Of a stretch of 64,000 bases of DNA, positions 18,841 to 29,866 are shown piece by piece; positions within the stretch are counted from its first letter, which is position 1, and the number at the start of each line of letters is the position of its first letter. Location of the stretch: contig NZ_CP009110.1 in the NCBI RefSeq assembly GCF_000739085.1, positions 1,612,001 through 1,676,000 on the forward strand, in the 5' to 3' direction. This stretch comes from Amycolatopsis methanolica 239. GTDB lineage: Bacteria; Actinomycetota; Actinomycetes; Mycobacteriales; Pseudonocardiaceae. Below the pieces are notes generated by a model. The model did not search any database and had not been told where the DNA came from. It saw only the letters and a list, made by a program, of their open reading frames with translations. The translations under genes and the position numbers were made by a program.

Positions 18841-19608
18841 TCAGGCGCTTTCCGCCAAGTGCGTCGACAACGTCGCCGCCGTCGCCTGAACCAGCGGAGC
18901 GATCCGCGAGACCGCCTCACGTGTCAGCCGCCCGGACGGGCCCGACACCGAGACCGCCGCGGGGGCCGGTGTCCCGGTGAGCGGGACCGCGATGCACCGC
19001 ACTCCCAGTTCCTGCTCGCTCTCGTCGACGGCGTAACCCTGCGCGGCCACCTGGGCGAGGTGCGCCAGGAGCTCGTCGGGGTCCGTGAAGGTGTGGTCGG
19101 TGTATGCGGGCATGCCTGTGCGGTCCAGCAGCGCGCGGACGTCCTCGGCGGGCAGCTGCGACAGGATGGCCTTCCCGACGCCCGTCCCGTGGGGCAGCAC
19201 CCGCCGTCCGACCTCGGTGAACATCCGCATCGAGTGCTTCGACGGCACCTGCGACACGTACACCACCTCGTCGCGCTCCAGCACCGCCAGGTTCGCCGTC
19301 TCGCCGGTCGCCTCCACCAGTTCCGCCAGCAGCGGGCGCGCCCACGTGCCGAACTGCATGCTCGCGTTCTCGCCGAGCCGGATCAGCCGCGCCCCCAGCG
19401 CGTACTTCCGGTTCGTGTTCTGCCTCACGTAGCCGAGCTGCACGAGCGTGCGGATCAGGCGGTGGATCGTCGGCATCGGCAGGCCCGAGGTGGCCGCCAG
19501 CTCGGACAGGCTGGCCTCGCCGCCGGTGTCCGCCAGCCGCTCGAGTAGCTCGAACGCGCGACGCAGCGACTGGACCCCGCCGTCTCGTCCTGCCTTCTCC
19601 TCGGCCAC
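18841..19608 (-). CDS. IclR-family regulator, AllR-like
   Basis: IclR-type repressor of 255 residues: winged HTH at about 12-75 (SLSELAATSGLPMPTIHRLIRTL) and the IclR effector domain at about 90-250 (GTGVGKAILSQLP). The GTG at 19608 has GAGGAG five bases upstream. It is divergent from malate synthase (19699) and sits at one edge of the purine/allantoin island. In Streptomyces an IclR regulator, AllR, controls malate synthase, allantoinase and allantoicase genes, with allantoate or glyoxylate-related signals; the same role is inferred here from context, not proven by sequence. Confidence 0.8.
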   Translation of the reverse strand: MAEEKAGRDGGVQSLRRAFELLERLADTGGEASLSELAATSGLPMPTIHRLIRTLVQLGYVRQNTNRKYALGARLIRLGENASMQFGTWARPLLAELVEATGETANLAVLERDEVVYVSQVPSKHSMRMFTEVGRRVLPHGTGVGKAILSQLPAEDVRALLDRTGMPAYTDHTFTDPDELLAHLAQVAAQGYAVDESEQELGVRCIAVPLTGTPAPAAVSVSGPSGRLTREAVSRIAPLVQATAATLSTHLAESA

Positions 19609-19698
19609 CGCGACTCCTCACATTGAGCTTCCGCTATGTAGAAACTATAGTCCGGGATGTAAAAAACCGAACCGCAAGTCTTCTTGGGAGTGTTCCGC
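19609..19698. promoter_or_regulatory. Divergent iclR-aceB control region with partial dyad
   Basis: Locally AT-rich. TTCCGCTATGTAGAA at 19629-19643 is an imperfect dyad of the size IclR proteins bind, and it is followed by TATAGT (19646-19651), a plausible -10 for aceB. It would serve both divergent genes. Confidence 0.4.
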
Positions 19699-21273
19699 AT
19701 GGCTGACGTCCAGGTGCTCGGTGGCTCCGTCGAGCGAGGCGACGAGATCCTGACCCGGGAAGCGCTGGACTTCCTGGCCGGGCTGCACGAGAACTTCGCG
19801 GCTCGCCGTGACGAGCTGCTCGCCGCCCGCGCGAAGCGGCGCGAGGAGGCCAAGCGCACCGGGCGCCTGGACTTCCTCCCCGAGACCAAGGAGATCCGCG
19901 AGGGCGACTGGCGGGTGGCCGAGGCGCCGCCTGCCCTGCGTGACCGCCGCGTGGAGATCACCGGCCCGACCGACCGCAAGATGACGATCAACGCCCTCAA
20001 CTCGGGCGCCAAGGTGTGGCTGGCCGACTTCGAGGACGCCAACACCCCGCACTGGCACAACGTCGTCGGCGGCCAGGTCAACCTGTACGACGCGATCCGC
20101 GGCACCATCGAGCTCGACTCCAACGGCAAGCACTACGAGCTGCGCAACGACATCGAGCTGGCGACCATCGTGGTCCGCCCGCGCGGCTGGCACCTCGACG
20201 AGCACAACCTGACCTTCGGCGGCCGCAAGGGCGTCGGCGCGCTGGTCGACTTCGGGCTCTACTTCTTCCACAACGCGAAGGAGCTGCTCGAGCGCGGCAA
20301 GGGCCCGTACTTCTACCTGCCGAAGATGGAGAGCCACCTCGAGGCCCGCCTGTGGAACGACGTGTTCACCCACGCCGAGAAGACGCTGGGCATCGAGCAC
20401 GGCACCGTCCGCGCCACCGTCCTGATCGAGACCATCCCGGCCGCGTTCGAGATGGAGGAGATCCTCTACGAGCTGCGCGAGCACGCCTCCGGCCTCAACG
20501 CCGGTCGCTGGGACTACCTGTTCAGCGTCATCAAGTACTTCCGCGACGCGGGCGAGAAGTTCGTGCTGCCGGACCGCAACAGCGTCACCATGACCGCGCC
20601 GTTCATGCGCGCCTACACCGAGCTGCTGGTGCGCACCTGCCACAAGCGCGGCGCGTTCGCGATCGGCGGCATGGCCGCGTTCATCCCGAGCAAGGACCCC
20701 GAGGTCAACGAGAACGCCTCGAAGAAGGTCCACGCCGACAAGGCCCGCGAGGCCAACGACGGCTTCGACGGCTCGTGGGTCGCGCACCCCGGTATGGTCG
20801 AGCTGTGCAAGGAGGAGTTCGACAAGGTCCTCGGCGACAAGCCGAACCAGCTCGACCGGCTGCGTGAGGACGTGTCGGTGACCGCCGACCAGCTGCTCGA
20901 CGTCGCGAGCACCGAGGGCGGCGCCACCGAGGCCGGCCTGCGTGGCGCGGTCGACGTGGGCGTCCGCTACATCGCCTCCTGGCTGGGCGGCAATGGCGCG
21001 GCGGGCATCCACAACCTGATGGAGGACGCCGCGACCGCGGAGATCTCGCGCTCGCAGATCTGGCAGTGGGTGCAGAACGGCACCCAGCTCGACAACGGCC
21101 AGACGGTCACCCGCGACCTGGTCAAGTCGGTGCTGGACGACGTGCGCAAGGAGCTCGACGGCCAGGTCCCGGCCGACCTGCTCGCCCCGGCGGTCGAGAT
21201 CTTCGAGGAGGTCGCGCTCGCCGACGAGTTCGTCGACTTCCTGACCCTGCCCGCCTACGAGCGGATCAAGTAA
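19699..21273 (+). CDS. aceB: Malate synthase A
   Basis: Malate synthase of 524 residues, condensing glyoxylate with acetyl-CoA to malate in the cytoplasm. Family segments include TINALNSGAKVWLADFEDA, VRPRGWHLDEHN, KMESHLEARLWNDVF, AFEMEEILYELREHA and the C-terminal IWQWVQNG. The ATG at 19699 follows GGGAG by eight bases; an in-frame GTG at 19684 has no site. As allantoin breakdown yields glyoxylate, this gene provides the carbon exit of the purine pathway encoded downstream, and its divergent IclR regulator fits that. Isocitrate lyase is not present, which argues for the allantoin rather than the acetate role. Confidence 0.95.
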   Translation: MADVQVLGGSVERGDEILTREALDFLAGLHENFAARRDELLAARAKRREEAKRTGRLDFLPETKEIREGDWRVAEAPPALRDRRVEITGPTDRKMTINALNSGAKVWLADFEDANTPHWHNVVGGQVNLYDAIRGTIELDSNGKHYELRNDIELATIVVRPRGWHLDEHNLTFGGRKGVGALVDFGLYFFHNAKELLERGKGPYFYLPKMESHLEARLWNDVFTHAEKTLGIEHGTVRATVLIETIPAAFEMEEILYELREHASGLNAGRWDYLFSVIKYFRDAGEKFVLPDRNSVTMTAPFMRAYTELLVRTCHKRGAFAIGGMAAFIPSKDPEVNENASKKVHADKAREANDGFDGSWVAHPGMVELCKEEFDKVLGDKPNQLDRLREDVSVTADQLLDVASTEGGATEAGLRGAVDVGVRYIASWLGGNGAAGIHNLMEDAATAEISRSQIWQWVQNGTQLDNGQTVTRDLVKSVLDDVRKELDGQVPADLLAPAVEIFEEVALADEFVDFLTLPAYERIK

Positions 21274-21275
21274 CC

Positions 21276-22481
21276 GTGGCCGGACGGCTCACCGGGGACG
21301 TGTACGCGGGCATCGACGCCCGGCTGTCCGAAGTGGACGCGCGGGTCGAGGCGCGCTACCCCGGTGAGCCGTCCGGGCGGCAACCGGTGCACACGGTCTA
21401 CGTGCCGGCGCACCGGTACTCCGCCGAACTGGTCGCGCGCTGGGGCGAACAGGCGCGGGCGGTGTTCGACTCCGACGGCGACGCGCTCGGGCTCGACCCG
21501 GCCGTCGCCGAGCGGGTGCGGCGCAAGCTGGTGACCGAGCCGGTCGAGGACCTGCGCATCGACTTCGAGGACGGCTATGGCCGCCCCGGCGACGACGCCG
21601 AGGACGACGCCGCGGTCACGGCGGGCCGGGTGCTGGCGGCGAACCCGGCCACGCCGTTCTGCGGAATCCGGTTCAAGAGCTTCGAACGCGCGACCCGCCG
21701 TCGCGGCATCCGGACGCTCGACCTGTTCCTGTCCGGGTTACTGGAGCACGGCGAGCTTCCGGCCGGGTTCGTGGTGACGTTGCCGAAGGTGACGGCGGTC
21801 GAGCAGGTCGGCGCCGCCGCCGAGGTGCTCGGCCACCTGGAGGCGGCCTACGGTCTCCCGGACGGCGAGCTGCGGTTCGAGGTGCAGGTCGAGACCGCGC
21901 AGTCCATCGTGGACGGGGAAGGGCGCGTTGCGGTGGCCCGGATCGTGCAGGCCGCGGACGGCCGATGCAGTGGGCTGCACTACGGCACCTACGACTACAG
22001 CGCCGGGCTGGGCATCGCCGCGGAGCACCAGAGCATGGACCATCCGGCCGCGGACTTCGCGAAGGCGTTCATGCAGGTCAGCGTCGCGGGAACGGGTGTG
22101 CGCCTGTCTGACGGGTCGACGAACAAACTTCCGGTTGGCGACGCGCTGCTGCCGGGCTGGCGCGAGCACCTGCGGCTCGTGCGACGCTCGCTGGAGCGCG
22201 GCTTCTACCAGGGCTGGGACTTGCACCCGCACCAGTTGCCCACCCGCTTCGCCGCGACGTACGCCTTCTTCCGCGAGGGCCTGCCCGCGGCGGCGGCGAG
22301 GTTGCGGGACTACGCCGCGCAGCTGGACAGCGGCGTGCTCGACGAGCCGGCCACGGCACGGGCGTTGTCCGGTTTCCTGTTGCGCGGCTTGGATTGCGGC
22401 GCCATCGACGCTGCTGAGGTGACCGAGTCGACCGGACTGACCCGCGCGTGCTTGGAAAGCTACGCGTCCTTCCGCGGCTGA
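21276..22481 (+). CDS. DUF6986-family aldolase/citrate-lyase-like protein
   Basis: Protein of 401 residues starting at a GTG two bases after the aceB stop, thus in one operon with it. It resembles the DUF6986 group related to HpcH/HpaI and CitE TIM-barrel lyases: PVEDLRIDFEDGYG (acidic metal-binding segment), FCGIRFKSFE (Arg), RFEVQVETAQSIVDG (Glu) and YDYSAGLGIA. Co-occurrence with malate synthase in allantoin clusters suggests handling of a glyoxylate- or ureidoglycolate-derived compound, but no reaction is established to my knowledge. Its 3' end overlaps the convergent hydrolase by 22 bases. Confidence 0.75.
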   Translation: MAGRLTGDVYAGIDARLSEVDARVEARYPGEPSGRQPVHTVYVPAHRYSAELVARWGEQARAVFDSDGDALGLDPAVAERVRRKLVTEPVEDLRIDFEDGYGRPGDDAEDDAAVTAGRVLAANPATPFCGIRFKSFERATRRRGIRTLDLFLSGLLEHGELPAGFVVTLPKVTAVEQVGAAAEVLGHLEAAYGLPDGELRFEVQVETAQSIVDGEGRVAVARIVQAADGRCSGLHYGTYDYSAGLGIAAEHQSMDHPAADFAKAFMQVSVAGTGVRLSDGSTNKLPVGDALLPGWREHLRLVRRSLERGFYQGWDLHPHQLPTRFAATYAFFREGLPAAAARLRDYAAQLDSGVLDEPATARALSGFLLRGLDCGAIDAAEVTESTGLTRACLESYASFRG

Positions 22482-23278
22482 CCGAGGAATTCCAGCAGGG
22501 TGGCGGTGAGCGCGGCCGGCGCGTCCTCCTGCACCAGGTGCCCGGCGCCGGGGAACAGGCGCAGCCGCGCGCCCGGGATGCGGGACGCCAGTTCCTTGCC
22601 CTGCTCGACCGGGATCCACTCGTCGGCCTCGCCCCAGCCGACCAGCACCGGCAGGTCCAGCGTGCCCAGCAGCGGCTCGATCTCGTCGGTGAGCCGCTGA
22701 TCCGCCTGCGCGATCTGCCGGTAGTACGCGGCCTGCCCCGCGGCGCCGAGCCACGGCGCGACCAGCTCGTCCAGCACGCCGTCGCGCAGACCGGCAGCGG
22801 ACGCGGTCGCGGTTTGCGTGCGCACGATCACTTCGTGCAGGTGCGATGGCAGCTGCTCGAAGACCCACGGGTTGTCCCGCACCAGGTGGAAGAACGGCGT
22901 CCCCCACGGCGCGATCGCCACGACGTCCACCAGTGCGAGCTGGTCGTACCGCGCGCCGTGCAGCAGGTGCGCCCGCAGCGAGACGACGCCGCCGAAGTCG
23001 TGCGCCACGACCGGCGGCGACTCCAGCCCCCAGTGCTCCAGCAGCGACGCGAAGATCTCCGCCTGCGTCCCCAGCGACACGTCCTGGCCGTCTCGCTTCC
23101 CGGATCGCCCGTAGCCCGGCATGTCCCAGACGAACACCTGGTGCCGCTCGCTCAACGCGGACGCCATGTCGCGCCACACGGACGACGAGAACGGCGTGCC
23201 GTGAAGCAACACGACCGGCGGGCTGGAACCCGAAGAAGCCCAGCGCACGGTCCCGCCCGGTGTCTCGAATTCCTCCAA
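22460..23278 (-). CDS. Alpha/beta hydrolase with Asp nucleophile (haloalkane dehalogenase/epoxide hydrolase-like)
   Basis: Alpha/beta hydrolase of about 272 residues. HGTPFSSSVWRD gives the oxyanion-hole HG, the nucleophile elbow is VVAHDFGG with Asp instead of Ser, a second acidic residue lies in GWGEADEWIP, and the His in GAGHLVQED. Asp at the elbow is typical of dehalogenases and epoxide hydrolases rather than esterases. The start is uncertain: no ATG fits, so the TTG at 23278 is used, 26 bases after the pucR stop; the frame is open further upstream inside pucR. It follows pucR on the same strand and may be co-transcribed. Substrate unknown. Confidence 0.7.
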   Translation of the reverse strand: MEEFETPGGTVRWASSGSSPPVVLLHGTPFSSSVWRDMASALSERHQVFVWDMPGYGRSGKRDGQDVSLGTQAEIFASLLEHWGLESPPVVAHDFGGVVSLRAHLLHGARYDQLALVDVVAIAPWGTPFFHLVRDNPWVFEQLPSHLHEVIVRTQTATASAAGLRDGVLDELVAPWLGAAGQAAYYRQIAQADQRLTDEIEPLLGTLDLPVLVGWGEADEWIPVEQGKELASRIPGARLRLFPGAGHLVQEDAPAALTATLLEFLGQPRKDA

Positions 23279-23304
23279 GAGCCGGACGTTACCAGTTAAC
23301 CTGC

Positions 23305-24756
<1,452 letters not shown>

Positions 24757-24856
24757 CAGGGTTGTAGGAAAGCACAAACGCGGGCCCGCACGCTGCTGTC
24801 GGTTCGTACTGAGCCGCCGTTGCCGGTGCCCGTGCCTCCGGCGTCTACTTCTTGGC

Positions 24857-25726
24857 ATGGAATTCCTGCGACCGGCGAACCTGGCCGAGGCGCTCGCCGC
24901 GAAGGCCGAGCGCCCGGACGCCGTGCCACTGGCGGGCGGCACGGATGTCATGGTCGAGCTGAACTTCGACCACCGCCGTCCGGAGGCGCTGCTCGACCTG
25001 ACCCGCGTCGCGGAACTGGCCGGGTGGACCGTCGAGGACGGCGTGGTCCGGCTCGGCGCGGGCGTTTCCTACACGCGGCTGATCACCGAGCTGGGTGAAA
25101 AGCTGCCCGCGCTGGCGATGGCTTCGCGCACGGTCGGCTCGCCGCAGATCCGCAACCGCGGCACGGTCGGCGGCAACCTCGGCGCCGCCTCGCCCGCGGG
25201 GGACACGCACCCGGTGCTGCTCGCCACCGGCGCGCGGGTCGAGGTCGCCTCCACGCGGGGCACCCGGATGATCGATGCGGACGACTTCTACGTCGGCGTC
25301 AAGAAGCACAGCCTCGCGCCCGACGAGCTGATCGTGGCCGTGCACCTGCCGGTCGCGAGCGCGCCCCAGCAGTTCGCGAAGGTCGGCACACGCAACGCCA
25401 TGGTGATCGCGGTGTGCTCGTTCGCCGTCGCGCTCGATCCGGAGCACCGGTGCGCGGGCGCGGCGATCGGCTCCGCGGCGCCCACTCCCCGCCGAGCCGC
25501 CGAAGCCGAGGAGTTCCTGGCCGCCGAGCTGCCGTGGGACGCGCCCGCGCCGCTCCGCGACTCGGTCAAACGGCGCTTCGGCGAGCTGGTCGCGTCGGCG
25601 GCCGCGCCGATCGACGACGTGCGCGGCACCGCGGAGTACCGCAAGCACGCGCTGGCGGTGCTCGCCCGCCGGACACTCGGCTGGGCCTGGCAGGACTACC
25701 TGGGAAGTGAGCGGACATGCGCGTGA
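24857..25726 (+). CDS. Xanthine dehydrogenase-type FAD-binding subunit
   Basis: FAD subunit of a molybdenum hydroxylase, 289 residues. FAD-binding segments are PLAGGTDVMVEL and the long TVGSPQIRNRGTVGGNLG stretch with ASPAGDTHP, followed by the CO-dehydrogenase flavoprotein C-terminal domain (KVGTRNAMVIAVCSFAVAL). The ATG at 24857 heads the operon and is divergent from pucR. It overlaps the next gene by 10 bases. Together with the 2Fe-2S and Mo subunits it would oxidise hypoxanthine or xanthine to urate, passing electrons through FAD. Confidence 0.92.
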   Translation: MEFLRPANLAEALAAKAERPDAVPLAGGTDVMVELNFDHRRPEALLDLTRVAELAGWTVEDGVVRLGAGVSYTRLITELGEKLPALAMASRTVGSPQIRNRGTVGGNLGAASPAGDTHPVLLATGARVEVASTRGTRMIDADDFYVGVKKHSLAPDELIVAVHLPVASAPQQFAKVGTRNAMVIAVCSFAVALDPEHRCAGAAIGSAAPTPRRAAEAEEFLAAELPWDAPAPLRDSVKRRFGELVASAAAPIDDVRGTAEYRKHALAVLARRTLGWAWQDYLGSERTCA

Positions 25727-26172
25727 ACGTGACGGTCAACGGCGAAGCCCGGCAGGCCGACGACGTGTGGGAGGGCGAGAGCCTGCTCTACCTGCTGCGC
25801 GAGCGGCTCGGCCTGCCCGGCTCGAAGAACGCCTGTGAGCAGGGCGAATGCGGTTCCTGCACGGTCTACCTGGACGGCACGCCGGTCTGTGCGTGCCTGG
25901 TCGCCGCGGGGCAGGCCGAGGGACGCGAGGTGCGCACCGTCGAAGGGCTGGCCGACGGCGACCGGCTCGATCCGGTGCAGCAGTCCTTTGTGGACGCGGG
26001 CGCCGTGCAGTGCGGCTTCTGCACGCCCGGTCTGGTGGTCGCCGCGCACGACCTGCTGAACCGGGTACCGAACCCGAGCGACGAGGAGATCCGGGAGGCG
26101 CTCGCCGGGAACCTCTGCCGCTGCACGGGCTACGAAAAGATCCTCGACGCGGTGCGGGCGGCGGCGAAATGA
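25717..26172 (+). CDS. Xanthine dehydrogenase-type 2Fe-2S subunit
   Basis: Iron-sulfur subunit of 151 residues with both clusters: plant-ferredoxin type C40, C45, C48 and C60 (CEQGECGSC ... CAC) and the helical cluster C99, C102, C134 and C136 (QCGFCTPG, LCRCTGYE). All eight Cys are present. It overlaps the FAD subunit by 10 bases and the following deaminase as ATGA, so the operon is tightly coupled. It carries electrons from the molybdenum site to FAD. Confidence 0.95.
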   Translation: MRVNVTVNGEARQADDVWEGESLLYLLRERLGLPGSKNACEQGECGSCTVYLDGTPVCACLVAAGQAEGREVRTVEGLADGDRLDPVQQSFVDAGAVQCGFCTPGLVVAAHDLLNRVPNPSDEEIREALAGNLCRCTGYEKILDAVRAAAK

Positions 26173-27500
26173 CCCTGATCCTGGAGAACGCCGCCATCGC
26201 GACGGTCGACGCCGACGGCGCCGAGCACCGCAGCGGGCACGTCGTCATCGACGGCGACACGATCACCGCCGTCGGCCCCGGTCCGGCGGGCGTGCCGGGG
26301 GAGCGGCTCGACGCCGCAGGCTGCCTGGTCACGCCCGGCCTGGTCAACACGCACCACCACCTGTACCAGTGGGCCACCCGCGGGCTCGCGGCCGACGCCA
26401 CGTTGTTCGAGTGGCTGGTCCACCTGTACCCGGTCTGGAAGCGGCTGGACGCCGGCATCACGCACGCCGCCGCGACCGCCGGGATGGCGCACCTGGCGAT
26501 GACCGGCTGCACCACGGTCGCCGATCACCACTACGTATTCCCACAGGATAGCGACCAGATCGAGGCGCTCGTCGCGGCGACGAACCGGATCGGCGTGCGC
26601 GCGCACCTCGTGCGCGGGTCGATGGACCGCGGCGAGTCCGACGGCGGCCTGCCGCCGGACAACCTGGTGGAAACCACCGAAGCCGCGTTGCTGGGCACCG
26701 AAGCCGCGATCGACGCCCACCACGACCCGGCGCGGAACTCGCGCATCCGGATCGCCGCCGGGCCGTGCTCGCCGTTCTCGGTCAGCGAGGATCTGATGCG
26801 GCAGGCCGCGGATCTGGCGCGGCGCAAGGGAGTCCGGCTGCACACCCACCTCGCCGAGACGCTGGACGAGGAAGAGCAGTGCGTCGCCGAGAACGGCTGC
26901 ACGCCCGCCGAGTACGCCGACAAGCTGGGCTGGCTCGGCGACGACGTGTGGCTCGCGCACACGGTCCACCTCAACGGCCCGGCGATCCGCCGCATGGGCG
27001 CCACCCGCACCGGTTCGGCGCACTGCCCGACGTCGAACGGCCGCCTCGGCACCGGGATCGCGCCGGTGCGGGACCTGCTCGACGCCGGCGCCCCGGTCGG
27101 CCTCGGGGTCGACGGCGCCGCGTCCAACGAGTCCGGCGGGCTCGGCGAGGAGCTGCACCAGGCGTTGCTGCAGGCGCGGCAACGCGGCGGCCCGACCGCG
27201 CTGGCCGTCCGCGAGGCGTTGTGGATGGGCACCATGGGCGGCGCGCGCTGCCTCGGCCGGGACGGCGAGCTCGGCTCCATCGAGCCCGGCAAGCTCGCCG
27301 ACCTCGCCGTGTGGAACCTGAACGGCCTGCGCTACGCCGGGATCGAGGACCCGCTGGCCGCGCTCGTGCTCGGCGCGACCCCGCCGCTGAAGCTGCTGCT
27401 CGTCGGGGGCCGGCCGGTGGTCGCCGACGGCGAGCTGCGCACGGACGACGAGACCGCGATCGCGGGCGAGCTGGCGGCCGCGAGCAGGAGGTTGCGATGA
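26169..27500 (+). CDS. Amidohydrolase, 8-oxoguanine deaminase-like
   Basis: Metal-dependent deaminase of 443 residues in the ATZ/TRZ-type amidohydrolase group: metal ligands NTHHHLYQW, HTHLAET, AHTVHLN and the catalytic Asp in GVDGAASNES. The sequence is closest in pattern to 8-oxoguanine deaminases, which convert 8-oxoguanine to urate, a reaction that would feed this pathway directly. It is placed between the 2Fe-2S and molybdenum subunit genes with ATGA overlaps on both sides, so it is made together with the enzyme. Guanine or another purine remains possible. Confidence 0.82.
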   Translation: MTLILENAAIATVDADGAEHRSGHVVIDGDTITAVGPGPAGVPGERLDAAGCLVTPGLVNTHHHLYQWATRGLAADATLFEWLVHLYPVWKRLDAGITHAAATAGMAHLAMTGCTTVADHHYVFPQDSDQIEALVAATNRIGVRAHLVRGSMDRGESDGGLPPDNLVETTEAALLGTEAAIDAHHDPARNSRIRIAAGPCSPFSVSEDLMRQAADLARRKGVRLHTHLAETLDEEEQCVAENGCTPAEYADKLGWLGDDVWLAHTVHLNGPAIRRMGATRTGSAHCPTSNGRLGTGIAPVRDLLDAGAPVGLGVDGAASNESGGLGEELHQALLQARQRGGPTALAVREALWMGTMGGARCLGRDGELGSIEPGKLADLAVWNLNGLRYAGIEDPLAALVLGATPPLKLLLVGGRPVVADGELRTDDETAIAGELAAASRRLR

Positions 27501-29761
27501 CCACGTCAGTCGAGCGCACCGGCACGGCCGACGGCATCGGCGCCAGCCCGCGCCGCCCGGACGGGATCGTGAAGGTGCGCGGCGAGTTCGCGTACTCCTC
27601 GGACCTGTGGCACGAGGACATGGTGTGGGGCGTGACCCTGCGCAGCCCGCACCCGTCGGCCCGCATCACCGGCATCGACATCACCGAGGCGCTGAAGGTG
27701 CCGGGTGTGGAGGCCGTGCTCACCCACGAGGACCTGCCGGGCGCCAACCGGTACGGCCTGGAGCACCCGGACCAGCCGGTGCTGGCCGTCGACGTGGTGC
27801 GCTACCAGGGCGAACCGGTCGCGCTCGTGGCCGCCGACCACCCGGAGACCGCGCGCCGGGCGATGCAGCGCATCCGGGTCGGCTACGAGGTGCTGGAACC
27901 GGTCACCGACGCCGAGCGCGCGGTGCGTGGCGACGGGCCGAAGGTGCACCCGAACGGCAACGTCGTGCGGCACGTGCCGATCCGCCGCGGCGACCTGGCC
28001 GCGACCGCCGACGTGGTGGTGTCGGGCGTGTACGAGGTGGGCATGCAGGACCAGGCGTTCCTCGGCCCGGAGTCCGGGCTCGCGGTCCCGGCCGAGGACG
28101 GCGGCGTCGACCTGTACGTCGCGACGCAGTGGCTGCACGTCGACCAGCGGCAGATCGTCGCGGCGCTCGGGTTGCCCGAGGACAAGGTGCGGCTCACGCT
28201 CGGCGGGGTCGGCGGCGCGTTCGGCGGGCGCGAGGACCTGTCCATCCAGATCCACGCGTGCCTGCTCGCGCTGCGCACCGGCAAGCCGGTGAAGATGGTC
28301 TACAACCGCGAGGAATCGTTCTACGGTCACGTGCACCGGCACCCGGCGAAGATGTACTACGAGCACGGCGCCGACCGGGACGGGAAGCTGGTCTACGTCA
28401 AGGCGAAGCTCTTCCTCGACGGCGGCGCGTACGCGTCGTCCACCGGCGCGGTCGTCGCCAACGCCGCGACCCTCGGCGTGGGGCCGTACGACGTGGACAA
28501 CGTGCGGGTCGACTGCTGGGGCGCGTACACGAACAACCCGCCGTGCGGGGCGATGCGCGGCTTCGGCGCGGTGCAGGCGGCGTTCGCGTACGAGTCCCAA
28601 ATGGACAAACTCGCGCAGGCGTGCGGGCTGGACCCGGTCGAGGTGCGGGTCCGCAACGCGATGAGCGAGGGCTCCCGCATGCCGACCGGGCAGGTCGTGG
28701 ACTCGGCCGCGCCGGTCGCCGAGCTGCTGCGGCGGGTGGCCGCCAAACCGCTGCCGCCTGCGCCGACCGGCGAGCGGGACCTGCGGACGTTGCCCGGTGG
28801 CGTCTCGAACACCACCCACGGCGAGGGGGTCGTGCGTGGCGTCGGGTACGCCGTCGGGATCAAGAACATCTGCTTCTCCGAGGGCTTCGACGACTACTCG
28901 ACCGCGCGCGTGCAGCTGCGGGTCGTCGGCGGCGAGGCGGCCGCGACGGTGCAGACCGCGGCGTGCGAGGTCGGGCAGGGCCTGGTCACTGTGCTGCAGC
29001 AGATCGTGCGCACCGAGCTGGGAGTGGAGCAGGTGACGATCCTGCCGGCGGACACCTCGATCGGCGACGCAGGTTCGACCTCGGCGTCCCGGCAGACGTA
29101 CGTGACCGGGGGAGCGGTGCGGGCCGCGTGCGTCGCGGTGCGGACGGCGCTGGCCAAGCGGATCGGATCGCCCGACCTGGAACTCGTCGGCGGCAAGCTG
29201 GTGTCCACCCGGGACGGCGTGGTCGCCGACCTTGCCGACGCGCTCGGCGAAGACGTCTACGACGAGACGGTGGAGTGGCGGCACCGGCCGACCGAGGTGC
29301 TCGACCCGGAGACCGGCGCGGGCAACGCGCACGTGCAGTACGGGTTCGCCGCGCACCGGGCGGTGGTGGACGTGGACACCGAGCTGGGGCTGGTAAAGGT
29401 GGTCGCGCTGGACTGCGCGCAGGACGTCGGGCGGGCGCTCAACCCGCAGGCCGTGCTGGGCCAGATCCAGGGCGGTTCGGCGCAGGGGCTCGGACTGGCG
29501 GTGATGGAGGAGATCCAGACGTGGGACGGGAAGATCCGCAACCCGTCGTTCACGGACTACCTGATCCCGACGGTGCTCGACATGCCACCGATGGACATCG
29601 ACGTGCTGGAACGGGCCGACCCGAACGCGCCCTACGGCCTGCGCGGAGTCGGCGAGCCCCCGACGATCTCCGCCACCCCGGCGATCGTGGCAGCCATCCG
29701 CGCCGCGACGGGCAAGGAACTGCCGCGGGTCCCGGTGCGCCCGGAGCACATCGTCAGCTGA
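27497..29761 (+). CDS. Xanthine dehydrogenase-type molybdenum subunit
   Basis: Molybdopterin-binding subunit of 754 residues. The a/b hammerhead domain comes first (FAYSSDLWHEDMVWG), then cofactor-binding segments GGVGGAFGGRED and CGAMRGFGAVQ, a QAASQT-like region (STSASRQTYVTGGAV), and the catalytic Glu in RGVGEPPT near the C-terminus. The ATG at 27497 has AGGAGG upstream and overlaps the preceding stop. It is the last gene of the operon. Substrate assignment to xanthine rests on the purine context; carbon-monoxide dehydrogenase active-site signatures are absent. Confidence 0.93.
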   Translation: MTTSVERTGTADGIGASPRRPDGIVKVRGEFAYSSDLWHEDMVWGVTLRSPHPSARITGIDITEALKVPGVEAVLTHEDLPGANRYGLEHPDQPVLAVDVVRYQGEPVALVAADHPETARRAMQRIRVGYEVLEPVTDAERAVRGDGPKVHPNGNVVRHVPIRRGDLAATADVVVSGVYEVGMQDQAFLGPESGLAVPAEDGGVDLYVATQWLHVDQRQIVAALGLPEDKVRLTLGGVGGAFGGREDLSIQIHACLLALRTGKPVKMVYNREESFYGHVHRHPAKMYYEHGADRDGKLVYVKAKLFLDGGAYASSTGAVVANAATLGVGPYDVDNVRVDCWGAYTNNPPCGAMRGFGAVQAAFAYESQMDKLAQACGLDPVEVRVRNAMSEGSRMPTGQVVDSAAPVAELLRRVAAKPLPPAPTGERDLRTLPGGVSNTTHGEGVVRGVGYAVGIKNICFSEGFDDYSTARVQLRVVGGEAAATVQTAACEVGQGLVTVLQQIVRTELGVEQVTILPADTSIGDAGSTSASRQTYVTGGAVRAACVAVRTALAKRIGSPDLELVGGKLVSTRDGVVADLADALGEDVYDETVEWRHRPTEVLDPETGAGNAHVQYGFAAHRAVVDVDTELGLVKVVALDCAQDVGRALNPQAVLGQIQGGSAQGLGLAVMEEIQTWDGKIRNPSFTDYLIPTVLDMPPMDIDVLERADPNAPYGLRGVGEPPTISATPAIVAAIRAATGKELPRVPVRPEHIVS

Positions 29762-29866
29762 GGCGCCCGTGACGGCGCCGGGTTCACGACCACCTCGGCC
29801 CGGGAAGGAAATCGCCGCGGGTTCCCGGCGCACACCATCAGCGGCACCGGAAACCGCGGCGGCGGA

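Noticed and set aside
26765..27496. N-terminal extension of the molybdenum subunit frame
   Set aside because: The open frame overlaps the deaminase gene and is Arg/Ala low-complexity; the ATG at 27497 has a good ribosome site and family start.
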